Origin: Pseudomonas jessenii
GTDB lineage: Bacteria; Pseudomonadota; Gammaproteobacteria; Pseudomonadales; Pseudomonadaceae
Direction of reading: 5' to 3'
Length of the DNA: 64,000 nt
Assembly: GCF_002236115.1 (NCBI RefSeq)
Contig: NZ_NIWT01000005.1
Coordinates: 558,001 to 622,000, forward strand
Part shown: positions 24,612 to 34,161 of the stretch, piece after piece
How positions within the stretch are numbered: the first letter of the stretch is position 1
Layout: every line of letters begins with the position of its first letter
The notes under the pieces: model-generated
What the model was told of the DNA's origin: nothing
Seen by the model: the letters and a program-made list of their open reading frames with translations, nothing else
The model's database searches: none
Made by a program: the position numbers and the translations under genes

Positions 24612-25794
24612 TCGAACCTCCTTGATCAATGTGTGCGCAGCGAGCCCAACCAACGGCACGCTGTCCGCCGGCCGGTATTCGGCCATCACGCAGGCGGGTG
24701 AAGGTAAGCAGATCCGGACGCTGTTGCAACGCGTAACCGGCCAAGGCATCGGCCCCCTCACAACCACTGACCACCAGTGTCAGGCGTTCGGGCCAGGCGC
24801 TGTCGAGATTGCCCTGGTTGCTGATGCCGATGTCATAGAGGCCATTGTCGGCCGAGAGTTTCAGTTTCAATTGACTGTCGAGGACATCACCACGCGCCAC
24901 GGCGAGCAAAGTGGTCAAGCTCCAGGCCCGACGGTCGTTGGCCAATGGCAGGCGAAACCAGATCAGGCCCGCCAGATGTTTCGGTGGATCGGCACGCAAC
25001 TCGGTGCCGAGGGTGCGCAATGACTGAGGGTCGGCAAGCAATTCCCGACGCAGCCCTTCACGCTCCACCGTCACTTCGCTTTCCACAACGGGCGCGCCAC
25101 CCGCCGAGGGCAGCAACGCCACGCCATAGGCCGGCAGCGCCAGATAGAACGGTTTCGTCGTGATACGGCTCCAGGCCTTCGCCCATTGCCGGGCCTGATC
25201 AGCATCGAACAAGCCACGACGCGGATCGCTCACCGCGTGCACCTGCAACACACTGCTGTCGACTGTGGATAACAGCGCCGGCAGTTCGCGACTGTCGAGC
25301 CAGGATGGCAACGCGGTGATGCTCAGTACCAGCGAAGTCGGCAATGCTCCGCGCAACTGCGCGAGAAATTGGCGGTACTCCGGTAGCCGAGCGTTACCGG
25401 CATCGTGGTCGATTTCCACGCCGGCGAGGTTCAGCCCCTGTCCCTGCCAGTCGCCGATCACCTGGCGGATTTGCGCTGTGATCTCATCCTGATCCAGCGC
25501 CTTGAGCTGCCCATCCAGGCGAATCACCGCAATCACCGGCCGGCCATCGCGCTTGAGCAGTGCCGGGTCAATCCGGGCTCGACTCCAGCCCGCGTTGGGA
25601 AAGGCCTGCAAGGCCAGCACCCGCAACGTCGAAAAGTCGGCGCGGCTATCCCTGAGGGCAGCGTCGTGGGCCGGCGTCCACTGCCGCTGCCAGACGTAAA
25701 GCTGTTGATCCAGCGGCGGTGCATCCTGTCTTTCGCAACCGGTGGTGAGCGCCAGCGCCATCAGCAAGACCATCGAGCGAGTGAAAAAAACCAT
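24598..25794 (-). CDS. DUF3142 domain lipoprotein
   Basis: A 398-residue protein with a lipoprotein signal (lipobox ALTTGC, Cys at about residue 19). It has the DUF3142 beginning QLYVWQRQWTPAHDAAL and a TIM-barrel-like core with VIRLDGQL and GVEIDHDAGNARLPEY (about residues 123-138), where acidic residues sit as in glycoside-hydrolase-like barrels. Its last 14 bases overlap the start of the TPR-like envelope protein gene, so the two are cotranscribed and likely act together. The substrate is unknown. Confidence 0.75.
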   Translation of the reverse strand: MVFFTRSMVLLMALALTTGCERQDAPPLDQQLYVWQRQWTPAHDAALRDSRADFSTLRVLALQAFPNAGWSRARIDPALLKRDGRPVIAVIRLDGQLKALDQDEITAQIRQVIGDWQGQGLNLAGVEIDHDAGNARLPEYRQFLAQLRGALPTSLVLSITALPSWLDSRELPALLSTVDSSVLQVHAVSDPRRGLFDADQARQWAKAWSRITTKPFYLALPAYGVALLPSAGGAPVVESEVTVEREGLRRELLADPQSLRTLGTELRADPPKHLAGLIWFRLPLANDRRAWSLTTLLAVARGDVLDSQLKLKLSADNGLYDIGISNQGNLDSAWPERLTLVVSGCEGADALAGYALQQRPDLLTFTRLRDGRIPAGGQRAVGWARCAHIDQGGSNVHP

Positions 25795-25872
25795 TGAAAC
25801 GCCTGTTCCTGAAATGCAGAAAGGACCTCTGCGGTGAATGCCAGTCAGTTAAGCGTTTAAACACCGCAAACC

Positions 25873-25963
25873 TTGTGGGAGCGAGCTTGCTCGCGATGAC
25901 GATTGGACAGTCACACAAGGGGTGACTGACGGTCCGCTATCGCGAGCAAGTTCGCTCCCACAA
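25873..25963. repeat. REP-type inverted repeat pair
   Basis: The arms 25873-25896 and 25939-25963 are complementary REP sequences with a 42-bp spacer. They fill part of the 274-bp gap before the DUF3142 gene; I see no gene in the rest of the gap. Confidence 0.85.
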
Positions 25964-26068
25964 TGTCCGGGGCTTAACTGACAGGCATTAACCTGTGCGG
26001 CCCTTGTTCGTTCTGCCCCTACCCTACTCAGCCATCGACCGGCGGGCAATGTTCGCCTGAAATGATAT

Positions 26069-28099
26069 TCAGATATCGAGTACCAGCGGCTGCGCCCCCT
26101 GCGCCGGAATCGCACAGCAAATCAGCACCTGTCCGTCATCCGGCACCTCCGCTGGCGGCAGTGGGTAATGCACCTGACCGCTGATCAAGCGCGTTTTGCA
26201 GGTGCCGCAGGAGCCGCCGCGACAACTGAATTCCGGGCGCAGGCCACGGCTTTCCGCCAACTCCAGCAAGCTGCCGCCGTCTGGCTGCCAGCGCGCCTCC
26301 TTGGCCGAACGCTGGAACACCACGGGCACGGACGTGGTGGCGGCTGGCGGTTGTTCGATGACCACCGCATCGGGGTCCGGTCGCCGGCGCAAGGTGGACG
26401 GGCCGAAGGTTTCGGCGTGAATCCGCGAATCGCGAATGTCCAACTCGCGCAAGCCGTCGTACAACGCCTGGGTAAAACTCCCGGGACCGCAGACCACAAA
26501 ATCCGGCTGATCGTAGTCCTCGACTGTCAGCAGATCCTTGAGCAGCGCGACGTCGATCCGTCCACTGAGGTCGAAGTCCTCTCCTTGTATCGCCTCGGCT
26601 TCCGGTTGACTGAGCAAACGCACTACCCGCACCGCGTCACCGGCATCCTCGAGCAAGCGATCCAGTTCGCGGCGAAATGGCTGGTCGGCCAGCGTGCGCG
26701 AACTCTGGATGAACCATGTGGGCCGGATACGCCGGGTGCGTAACCCTTGGTAAACCACTTCCCGCAGCATCGATAACAGCGGCGTGATGCCAACCCCGGC
26801 CGCCAACAACACCAATGGTCGACGCTCATGGGGCGCCACGGTGAAATGCCCTTGCGGCGCCCGCGCCTCCAGCAGGTCGCCGACACGAATCTGCTCATGC
26901 AAATGCGTAGACACCCGTCCGTCACGCTTCACGCTGATGCGGAAAAAATCATCGGACGGTGCGCTCGATAAACTGTACGTGCGGATATGCACATCGCCAT
27001 CAATGTTGAAGCGCAAAGGCAAATGCTGCCCGGCCTGGAACAGTGGCAACCCCGCTCCATCGGCGGGCTCCAGGTAAAGCGAGCGAATGCTGTGGCTTTG
27101 CGCTTCAATCCGCGTCACCCGCAACGGCCGCCACTGATCGCCCAGGGCCTTGGCCTGCAAACGCGCCTTGGCCTGCTCCCAGGTACCGGTGAGCAAACTG
27201 GTGGGTGAAACGCCGTCGAAGCGCCAGCGCAACGACAGGGCAGCCGGACGACGTACCACTTGCTCGACATCGATCGTCCACAGGCGCTCGGCCCCCTGGA
27301 ACGCCTCGACCTGAGGACCGTCCAGGATGATTTCGGTGCGCCCACTGAGCTGCAGCAAATCACCGGTATTGAAATCGATGAACAACAACCCGGCCCGGGG
27401 ATTGAGCAGCAGGTTGCCCAAGGTGTTGAAATGCAGGTTGCCGGCGAAATCCGGAATGGTCAGGCGATTGCCTTCCACCTGTACGAAACCGGCCTGACCG
27501 CCGCGGTGAGAAACATCCACCGAGCGTTCACCGTCGACGTCCACATAACTGGCAACGAAAAAGGTGTCCGCCTCGGCGATCATGGCTTTGCTCGCGTCAT
27601 CCAGTTCGCCGAAATGCTGGGCGGCACGGGTCGCAGGATCGGTCAGCGGCACCGAGCGAAACTGGCGCAACTGAATGTACTGCGGGCAATTGCCGAAGGA
27701 CTGGTCCACCGTCACCGCGAAACCATCCATGGTCATGGCACTGACATGCCCATTGATGCGGTTACGGCGGCGGGTGTGCAACTCGATGCCCAGCAGTCCG
27801 ATGGCCGAGCCTTCGCTCAACTGCGCGGGATCATCAAAGGCCGGCAGACTGCGAAATTGCAGCAAGCCAGGTTCTGGCGAATGTGCGAAACCGGGCTGGC
27901 CTTCAAGGACACTGGCCCAGGGATGACCGTCGGCATCCACCGCTGCGTACAGCATGAACGGCAATTGTTGATAGAAGGTGCGGTGCTGGTCCGGCATCTC
28001 GCTACGAATCACCTTACGACCGAACGCCTCCATTCGTTCGGCAACGCCCACATGCGCCTGCAATTGTTTCTCGCCAGCATGCCAGGGTGAACGGTCCAT
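26069..28099 (-). CDS. PNPOx / ferredoxin reductase / 2Fe-2S ferredoxin fusion protein
   Basis: A 676-residue three-part protein. The first 310 residues form a pyridoxamine-phosphate-oxidase-like flavin-binding split barrel (HPWASVLEG, NLLLNPRAGLLFIDF). Next comes an FNR-type FAD and NAD(P) module (HLPLRFNIDGDVHIRTYSLSS, then VLLAAGVGITPLLSML). A plant-type 2Fe-2S domain ends the protein with CRGGSCGTC (626, 631, 634) and a fourth Cys in ICCAIP (661/662). This suggests electron transfer from NAD(P)H through flavin to the cluster and perhaps to the split-barrel part. It lies 63 bp behind a GST gene with a hairpin between. The physiological acceptor is unknown; related fusions occur in many pseudomonads. 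Confidence 0.85.
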   Translation of the reverse strand: MDRSPWHAGEKQLQAHVGVAERMEAFGRKVIRSEMPDQHRTFYQQLPFMLYAAVDADGHPWASVLEGQPGFAHSPEPGLLQFRSLPAFDDPAQLSEGSAIGLLGIELHTRRRNRINGHVSAMTMDGFAVTVDQSFGNCPQYIQLRQFRSVPLTDPATRAAQHFGELDDASKAMIAEADTFFVASYVDVDGERSVDVSHRGGQAGFVQVEGNRLTIPDFAGNLHFNTLGNLLLNPRAGLLFIDFNTGDLLQLSGRTEIILDGPQVEAFQGAERLWTIDVEQVVRRPAALSLRWRFDGVSPTSLLTGTWEQAKARLQAKALGDQWRPLRVTRIEAQSHSIRSLYLEPADGAGLPLFQAGQHLPLRFNIDGDVHIRTYSLSSAPSDDFFRISVKRDGRVSTHLHEQIRVGDLLEARAPQGHFTVAPHERRPLVLLAAGVGITPLLSMLREVVYQGLRTRRIRPTWFIQSSRTLADQPFRRELDRLLEDAGDAVRVVRLLSQPEAEAIQGEDFDLSGRIDVALLKDLLTVEDYDQPDFVVCGPGSFTQALYDGLRELDIRDSRIHAETFGPSTLRRRPDPDAVVIEQPPAATTSVPVVFQRSAKEARWQPDGGSLLELAESRGLRPEFSCRGGSCGTCKTRLISGQVHYPLPPAEVPDDGQVLICCAIPAQGAQPLVLDI

Positions 28100-28136
28100 A
28101 CGGCTGCTCCCTTGCGCCTGTGGCGCAGAACGGGGC

Positions 28137-28155
28137 GGCCCGGCAACACCGGGCC
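28137..28155. terminator. Hairpin between GST and oxidoreductase genes
   Basis: GGCCCGG-CAACA-CCGGGCC is a perfect GC-rich stem downstream of the leftward GST gene. No T-run follows, so it may only weaken read-through. Confidence 0.4.
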
Positions 28156-28162
28156 ACCAGCA

Positions 28163-28789
28163 TCAGGCGGTTTTTTGCAGGCCGGCGACGGTGCGCGGCA
28201 TGCCGACAAAACCCGGCAAGGCTTCGATGCGGGCCAGCCAGGCACGAATGTTGGTGTACTCGTCCAGCGACACATTGCCCTCAGGCGCATGGGCGATGTA
28301 GCTGTAGGCGGCGACGTCGGCAATCGTCGGATCAGTGCCGGCCAGATACGGCGTATCGGCCAATTCGTGATCGATTACCTTGAGCACGGTATGGGCATAG
28401 GCAATCACTTCTGCAGCGTTGTAAGGCGCGCCGAACACAGTAATCAATCTTGCCCGGGCAGGGCCGAAGGCAATCGGACCGGCCGCCACCGACAACCAGC
28501 GTTGGACCTTGGCGGCCCCTACCGGATCAGCCGGCAGCCAGCGACCGTTGCCGTACTTTTGCGCCAGGTAAACCAGAATCGCGTTGGAATCGGCCAACAC
28601 CACGCCCTGATCATCAATCACCGGCACCTGACCGAAAGCATTGAGCGCGAGGAACGCCGGTTGCTTGTGTTCGCCTTTGGCGAGGTCAACGAAGATCAAT
28701 TCGGTCGGCAGTTTCAGCAGGGACAGCATCAATTCGACACGATGAGCGTGCCCGGAACGTGGGAAGTTGTAGAGTTTGATCGCTTGCAT
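28163..28789 (-). CDS. Glutathione S-transferase family protein
   Basis: A 208-residue protein with an N-terminal thioredoxin-fold domain (YNFPRSGHAHRVELML, then the glutathione-contacting FGQVPVIDDQGVVLADSNAILVYLA, about residues 50-74). An all-helical C-terminal domain carries the capping motif TIADVAAYSYIAHAP. The start is set at the ATG with GAGG upstream; an extension of 31 codons upstream is unlike the family. Upstream, beyond a 119-bp gap, is a LysR gene on the same strand. The substrate is unknown. Confidence 0.87.
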   Translation of the reverse strand: MQAIKLYNFPRSGHAHRVELMLSLLKLPTELIFVDLAKGEHKQPAFLALNAFGQVPVIDDQGVVLADSNAILVYLAQKYGNGRWLPADPVGAAKVQRWLSVAAGPIAFGPARARLITVFGAPYNAAEVIAYAHTVLKVIDHELADTPYLAGTDPTIADVAAYSYIAHAPEGNVSLDEYTNIRAWLARIEALPGFVGMPRTVAGLQKTA

Positions 28790-28908
28790 GGTCGACACCT
28801 CGGGTGAGTGCTGCTGTTCAGGGGAGAGATGGGTCGTATCTTCTACCCTCGACCAAAACAACAGAATCACCAGCAAACGCAATCCATTATTTCACCGGAT
28901 GAAATAAC

Positions 28909-29811
28909 TCAACGCCTGAGCGCCGGATGCTCGCGCAGCGTGTTCACCGCGAAATCAACAAAACTGCGCACCCGGGCCGGTGCTTTACGTCCGCCCTGAT
29001 AGACCACATGGATGGGCAACGGCGGCAGTTCGAAGTCCGCCAGAATGATTTCCAGCTCTCCGGCAGCCACCTTGTTCGCGACTTGATAAGACAGCACCCG
29101 CGTGAAGCCTAACCCCAAACTGGCCGCCGTGATGGCTGCCTGATTCGCCGTCACCACCAGTCGCGGTTCAGCCCGCACGCTCAAGGTTTCGCCGTCTTCG
29201 ATGAATGGCCAACTCCTGAGTTGGCCGATAGCAGAAGTCGCAATAATCGGCGCCTGGGCCAGTTCCCGGGGATGTCTGGGCCGACCATGGCTGGCCAGAA
29301 ACTGTGGCGATGCGCAGATCACCCGCCGCACCTCGCCCACGCGGATCGCATGCTGGTTGCTGTCGGGGAGCTCGCCGATGCGGATGGCCACATCAACGCC
29401 CTCCTCGACCACGCTCACCACCCGATCCACCAGCAGCGCGTTGATGCAGACCTCGGGGAATTGCGTCAGATAATTCACCATCAACGGCGTGACAAACAGC
29501 TCGCCAAACAAGACCGGTGCGGTGATGGTCAGTTGCCCACGGGGATGGATATGGCTGCCCGCTGCCGAGTCCTCGGCTTCCTGCACCTCGGCGAGAATTC
29601 TCCGACAATCCTCCAGATATCGTTGACCGGCCTCGCTCAAATAAACGCTGCGCGTCGTACGCGTGAGCAGTTGTGTGCCTATTCGCTTCTCCAGCGCCGC
29701 GACCGCTCGGGTGACGCTGGCCGCCGACAGACCCAAACCCCGCGCCGCCGCCGAAAAACCCTGCTCCTTGGCGACAGCAGCGAAGACCTGCATTTCCTGG
29801 AAGCGGTCCAT
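28909..29811 (-). CDS. LysR family transcriptional regulator
   Basis: A 300-residue regulator with an N-terminal winged helix-turn-helix (MQVFAAVAKEQGFSAAARGLGLSAASVTRAVAALEKRIGTQLLTRTTRSV) and a periplasmic-binding-type effector domain from about residue 90. The LTTRSV/YLSEAG segment places it in the CrgA/PA-type subgroup, whose members often control nearby oxidoreductase or GST genes. It lies upstream of the GST gene on the same strand. The effector is unknown. Confidence 0.88.
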   Translation of the reverse strand: MDRFQEMQVFAAVAKEQGFSAAARGLGLSAASVTRAVAALEKRIGTQLLTRTTRSVYLSEAGQRYLEDCRRILAEVQEAEDSAAGSHIHPRGQLTITAPVLFGELFVTPLMVNYLTQFPEVCINALLVDRVVSVVEEGVDVAIRIGELPDSNQHAIRVGEVRRVICASPQFLASHGRPRHPRELAQAPIIATSAIGQLRSWPFIEDGETLSVRAEPRLVVTANQAAITAASLGLGFTRVLSYQVANKVAAGELEIILADFELPPLPIHVVYQGGRKAPARVRSFVDFAVNTLREHPALRR

Positions 29812-30393
29812 GGGACTGCCCTCATTTCAGATAGATAAACCGCAACCGAAGGCCGGAATGTTAAGCGCAAATGTTCAACAACATAGTTGGGCGCCAGACC
29901 ATCAGGTAAATCAATGGGCTACTGCACTGTAGCGCCTGCACCGTAAAAACCAAGCGTGTCACAAACCTCAAAAAGCGGACCGGGGGATTATTGATAATTA
30001 ATGACGATTATTTTCTTGCGAGGGGTGCGACTGTTGGCAATTATTCTGATCAGCCCGCTGCAACGGCAAATGCCCGGTAGAGAAAAAGAACCATTGGTTC
30101 AGCTTCCAAACCGCTTCAGTCAAGGGCTCGCAGCGGACTCCATCAACTGCAGCAGGATTCCAGCCTGTATAAACAGGCGGAATATACGACTGCTCCTATA
30201 CTACAAACCACCTGTTACCTATTGGGTTTTTGGTAGGTACCTCATTGAAGTTTTCTCTACTTAAAGTAAGGCGTTATCGGTTTTTAACGCTTTGACGGCT
30301 GCCCGTCGATCCTGCTTTATGGATTCACTTAGTAGGGAAGAGTTGAACTTCAACGGCCTGGCTAACCTGTGTGACACAGCAAGGAGTTCGACA
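29812..30393. other. Intergenic region without recognised gene
   Basis: A 582-bp gap between the LysR gene and the AI-2E family permease. It is more AT-rich than its surroundings, with runs such as ATTGATAATTAATGACGATT near 29990, and should hold promoters for both divergent genes. An open frame at 30001-30264 has unusual codon use and no ribosome site, so I do not call it. Confidence 0.5.
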
Positions 30394-31524
30394 ATGTTGC
30401 GCACTAATATTTCCGCTAGAGCACTGTCCGGTGGTTTGCTCGATGTACTGATTCGCGCCGGGTTGATTACGGTGCTGGTACTGTTCTGCTTCCAGATCTT
30501 CCACCCCTTCCTCAACCTGATGCTCTGGGCAATGATTCTGGCCATCACCCTGTATCCACTGCATGCGCTCATCAAGCGCAAGCTGGTCAACAAGGACGGT
30601 CGTGCCGCCACCCTGATCGTGGTAGTCGCCCTGGCTTTGCTGATGGTACCGATCTACCTGCTGGGCACCTCGATCAGTGAATCGGTCCAGGGCACCCTGG
30701 CGGTCCTCAAGTCCGATACGTTGCAGATTCCGCTCCCCAGCGAAAAAATCGCTTCCCTGCCGCTCATAGGCGAGCCGCTCTATGGCTACTGGATGCAGGC
30801 CGCCACCGACATGAGCAGCGTGCTCATGAAGCTGATGCCTTACATCAAGTCCGTCGGCCTGACCTTGTTGGGCAAAATGGCCGATGTTGGCGTGGGCTTT
30901 CTGTTGTTCATCGGCGCCCTGATCATTGCCGGCGTGTTCATGGCCTATGGCGAAAACGGCGAAAGAAGCGCCCTGGCCATCACCTCGCGCCTTTCCGGAC
31001 CAGAGCGTGGGCCACGCATTACCGTGCTCTGCACTGCAACCATCCGCGCGGTCGCCCAGGGCGTAGTGGGCATCGCGTTCATTCAGATGTTGCTGGTCGG
31101 TGTGGGCTTCGTGCTCATGGGTGTCCCCGGTGCCGGGCTACTGGCCATGGTGGCGCTGTTGATGGGGATCATGCAATTGCCGGTACTGCTGGTAACCCTT
31201 CCGGTGATCGCTTTTGTCTTCGCCACCGAAGGGACCAGCCTGGCCACCGTCATATTTGGCATCTACAGCCTGATTGCCGGGATGGCCGACAACGTCCTCA
31301 AACCGTTGATGCTGGGTCGTGGCGTCGATGTCCCGATGCCGGTGATTCTGATTGGCGCCCTGGGCGGCATGGTAAGCGGCGGCTTCATCGGTTTGTTCAT
31401 CGGGCCGGTGGCGCTGGCGGTGGGCTACCAATTGTTCTGGCAATGGGTCCAGGACCAACCGTCTGCCGAGCTAATGAACGAGACACCCGAGATCGAGGCG
31501 TTGAACGATCAGCGTCCTGTCTGA
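30394..31524 (+). CDS. AI-2E/PerM family membrane protein
   Basis: A 376-residue membrane protein with about eight helices. The family-typical N-terminal pair (LIRAGLITVLVLFCFQIFHPF, then MLWAMILAITLYPLH) and the long C-terminal block with LKPLMLGRGVDVPMPVILIGALGGMVSGGFIGLFIGPV are visible. It belongs to the PerM superfamily, which includes autoinducer-2 exporters and Na+/H+ antiporters. The ATG has AAGGAG upstream. It is followed 14 bp later by an outer-membrane efflux lipoprotein and two further exporter genes, so it is likely part of one operon. The substrate is unknown. Confidence 0.82.
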   Translation: MLRTNISARALSGGLLDVLIRAGLITVLVLFCFQIFHPFLNLMLWAMILAITLYPLHALIKRKLVNKDGRAATLIVVVALALLMVPIYLLGTSISESVQGTLAVLKSDTLQIPLPSEKIASLPLIGEPLYGYWMQAATDMSSVLMKLMPYIKSVGLTLLGKMADVGVGFLLFIGALIIAGVFMAYGENGERSALAITSRLSGPERGPRITVLCTATIRAVAQGVVGIAFIQMLLVGVGFVLMGVPGAGLLAMVALLMGIMQLPVLLVTLPVIAFVFATEGTSLATVIFGIYSLIAGMADNVLKPLMLGRGVDVPMPVILIGALGGMVSGGFIGLFIGPVALAVGYQLFWQWVQDQPSAELMNETPEIEALNDQRPV

Positions 31525-31538
31525 GGAGTTTGCGCTTG

Positions 31539-33050
31539 ATGCCACGCCCTGCTCGCATCAGCCGGCTTCTGCTCTGTGGCACCGTCGTCCTGGGGGGCTG
31601 TGTACAACTGGGCCCGGATTTCCAGTCGCCGGCCCAGCCCTGGGTCGACCACTGGAACAGCCCGGCCCTGGAGGTCGCCGGCCAACAACACGCGCAACCT
31701 GACAGCCGCCAATGGTGGCGCGTGTTCAACGACCCGGTGCTGGACCATTTGATGGCCGAAGCCGATGCCCACAACGCCGACCTGCACCTCGCTGGCCTGC
31801 GGGTCATGGAGTCCCGGGCGCAATTGGGTATCGCCCTGAGTGGACGCTACCCGCAATTGCAGCAGGCCAGCGCCGACAGTCTGTACCTGAACCGTCGACA
31901 ATCGGGCGGCGCCAACCCTCAGGACACGCATTTCTGGCAATACAGCGCCGGTTTCGATATCGGCTGGGAGCTGGATTTCTGGGGGCGTTTCAGCCGTGCC
32001 ATCGAGTCGGCGGACGCATCCTGGTTTGCCGCCCAGGCCAACTATGAAAATGCCTTGGTGCTGTTGCACGCGCAACTGGCGCAAAACTACTACGCCTTGC
32101 GAACCGCCGAGGCGCGCCTGACCATCGCCCGCAGTAACGCCAAATTGCAAAAACGCAGCTACGAGATCACCGAGCGCCTGTTCAACAGCGGGGCCGAAGC
32201 CGAACTTGATCTGCAACAAGCCAAGACCCAGTACCTGGGCACCCTCAGTACCATCCCGGATTTCGAGAGCCAGGTGGCGAGCTTGCGCAATGCGTTGTCC
32301 ACCCTGATCGGCCAGCCACCCGGCTCGATCCCTGACCTCAATCGCAACACCGGCTTAGTGCCGCTGCTCGATACTGCGATCTTGCAGGATGTGCCGGCCA
32401 ACCTGCTGGTGCGGCGCCCCGATGTTCGTGCTGCCGAGCTGCAAGTGGCGGCGCAGTCGGCGTTGATCGGTGTGGCCGAGACTGACCTGTACCCCTCCAT
32501 CAGCCTGCTGGGCAGCATCGTCTGGTCTGCCAGCTCGCTCAGCGGTGCATCCAACACCCTGGACATGGTGGCCGGCCCCAGTTTGCGCTGGGACATCTTC
32601 GACCACGGCCGGATCACCAACAACGTCCGCGTGCAGGATGCGCGCTTGCAGCAACTGATCGTTATCTACCAGGACAGCGTGCGCCAGGCGGCACGCGAGG
32701 CGGACGACGCCGCGACCGGCTTGATCAAAGCACTGGAGCGCGACCGGATCCTCAGCGATGCATCGGTGGCCGCCGAACGTTCGGTGACCCTGGCCAATGC
32801 CCAATACCGCGAAGGCTATTCCGATTTCCAGCGCGTGCTGGATGCCCAGCGGGCCCTGTTTGCCCAACAGGATATCTACCTGGTCAACCGTGGCACCGCG
32901 GTCAACAGCCTGATCGCCCTATACAAGGCTCTGGGCGGAGGCTGGTACAGCGACCAGCCGATGATCGACCCGGCCACCCGCAAACAAATGCAAGAACGGA
33001 CCGATTGGGGCGATCTGCTCGACGAACCGAAGGAAAGTGCCAATGACTGA
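31539..33050 (+). CDS. NodT-type outer membrane efflux lipoprotein
   Basis: A 503-residue OMF/TolC-like protein with a lipoprotein signal (VVLGGC, Cys at about residue 19) and the VQLGPDFQSP start usual for this class. Two OEP repeat domains follow. WWRVFNDPVLDHLMAEAD and the central LLVRRPDVRAAELQVAAQSALIGVAETDLYP are standard motifs. It forms the outer-membrane channel of a tripartite exporter. The start with GAGGAG upstream is preferred over an extension into the permease gene. Its end overlaps the adaptor gene by eight bases. Confidence 0.9.
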   Translation: MPRPARISRLLLCGTVVLGGCVQLGPDFQSPAQPWVDHWNSPALEVAGQQHAQPDSRQWWRVFNDPVLDHLMAEADAHNADLHLAGLRVMESRAQLGIALSGRYPQLQQASADSLYLNRRQSGGANPQDTHFWQYSAGFDIGWELDFWGRFSRAIESADASWFAAQANYENALVLLHAQLAQNYYALRTAEARLTIARSNAKLQKRSYEITERLFNSGAEAELDLQQAKTQYLGTLSTIPDFESQVASLRNALSTLIGQPPGSIPDLNRNTGLVPLLDTAILQDVPANLLVRRPDVRAAELQVAAQSALIGVAETDLYPSISLLGSIVWSASSLSGASNTLDMVAGPSLRWDIFDHGRITNNVRVQDARLQQLIVIYQDSVRQAAREADDAATGLIKALERDRILSDASVAAERSVTLANAQYREGYSDFQRVLDAQRALFAQQDIYLVNRGTAVNSLIALYKALGGGWYSDQPMIDPATRKQMQERTDWGDLLDEPKESAND

Positions 33051-34161
33051 CAGCCAACAACCGGCCGCCGAGAAAGCCCCGACACCTGCCGCCGACCCTG
33101 CGAAAAAAGCGATCAACTGGGTGCTGCTGCTGATCATCCTGAGTCTGGTCTGGTACCTGATGGCCGACCGTTACACCCCCTACACGCAACAGGCACGGGT
33201 GCAGGCCTTCATTGTACCGGTGGCCGCCGAGGTATCCGGCAGGGTGACCAAGGTGCACGTACGCAACAACCAGGACGTAAAGGCTGGCGAATTGCTGTTT
33301 GAAGTCAACCCGGAGCAGTACCAGATTGCCGTCGATCGCGCTCGCGCCGACCTTGAGTCGACCCGTCGCCAGGTGGGCGCCAACACCGCCGGCGTCGACT
33401 CCAAGCAAGCGTCCCTGCGCGCGTCCCAGGCCAATGAGCTCAAGGCACGCCAGGACATCCAGCGGCTTGAACGCCTGTACCGCGAAGACCCGGGCACCAT
33501 CTCGCTGCGACGCCTGGAGATATCCCGCGCCACCCTGGAAGAATCCATCAGCCAGGTCGCCGCGGCCAAGGCCGAAGTGCAACGTGCGCGCGAACAACAG
33601 GGCGGTAACGAAGACGAAAACGCCCAGTTGCTCAGTGCCGCCAGCAACCTTGAAAAAGCCGAGCTGGACTTGAGCAATACGAAGGTCCACGCGCGCTCGG
33701 CCGGCCTGATCACCGATCTGCGCACCGATGTCGGCCAGTTTGCTTCCGCCGGTGCGCCGGTGATGACCCTGATCGCCATCCACGATGTCTGGATCAGCGC
33801 CGACATGACCGAAAACAACCTGGGAAGTGTCCAGCCAGGGACGCCGGTGTCCATCGTCCTCGACGCCCTGCCGGGGAGAATTTTCAAAGGCCATGTGCGC
33901 AGCGTCGGCTATGGCGTCGAAGTTGGTCAGAGCACTCAGCCGGGTAGCCTGCCGAAAGTGGAGAACAGCCGCGACTGGCTACGCCCTGCCCAGCGCTTTC
34001 CGGTGATCATCGAGTTCGAGCCCGGTGAGTTGACCAGCCCGCAAGGCATCCGGTCCGGCGGGCAGGCCGAAGTCATGGCATTTCCGAGTGAAAGTAACCC
34101 GCTGAATATCCTGGGTCGCCTGTTCCTGCGCCTGATGAGCTGGATGTCCTATGCGTATTGA
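33043..34161 (+). CDS. HlyD/EmrA-type membrane fusion protein
   Basis: A 372-residue periplasmic adaptor with one N-terminal membrane helix (about residues 25-44), a split lipoyl/barrel-sandwich domain (AEVSGRVTKVHVRNNQDVKAGELLF, and KVHARSAGLITDLRTDVGQFA), a coiled-coil hairpin between them and a beta-barrel (GTPVSIVLDALPGRIFKGHV). It bridges the inner-membrane component and the outer-membrane channel. ATG 33043 with AAGGAAAG upstream overlaps the previous gene. It also overlaps the DUF2955 gene by 11 bases. Confidence 0.9.
   Translation: MTDSQQPAAEKAPTPAADPAKKAINWVLLLIILSLVWYLMADRYTPYTQQARVQAFIVPVAAEVSGRVTKVHVRNNQDVKAGELLFEVNPEQYQIAVDRARADLESTRRQVGANTAGVDSKQASLRASQANELKARQDIQRLERLYREDPGTISLRRLEISRATLEESISQVAAAKAEVQRAREQQGGNEDENAQLLSAASNLEKAELDLSNTKVHARSAGLITDLRTDVGQFASAGAPVMTLIAIHDVWISADMTENNLGSVQPGTPVSIVLDALPGRIFKGHVRSVGYGVEVGQSTQPGSLPKVENSRDWLRPAQRFPVIIEFEPGELTSPQGIRSGGQAEVMAFPSESNPLNILGRLFLRLMSWMSYAY

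Noticed and set aside
30001..30264. 87-codon open frame in the LysR-permease gap
   Set aside because: No ribosome site, unlike codon use, no recognisable similarity.
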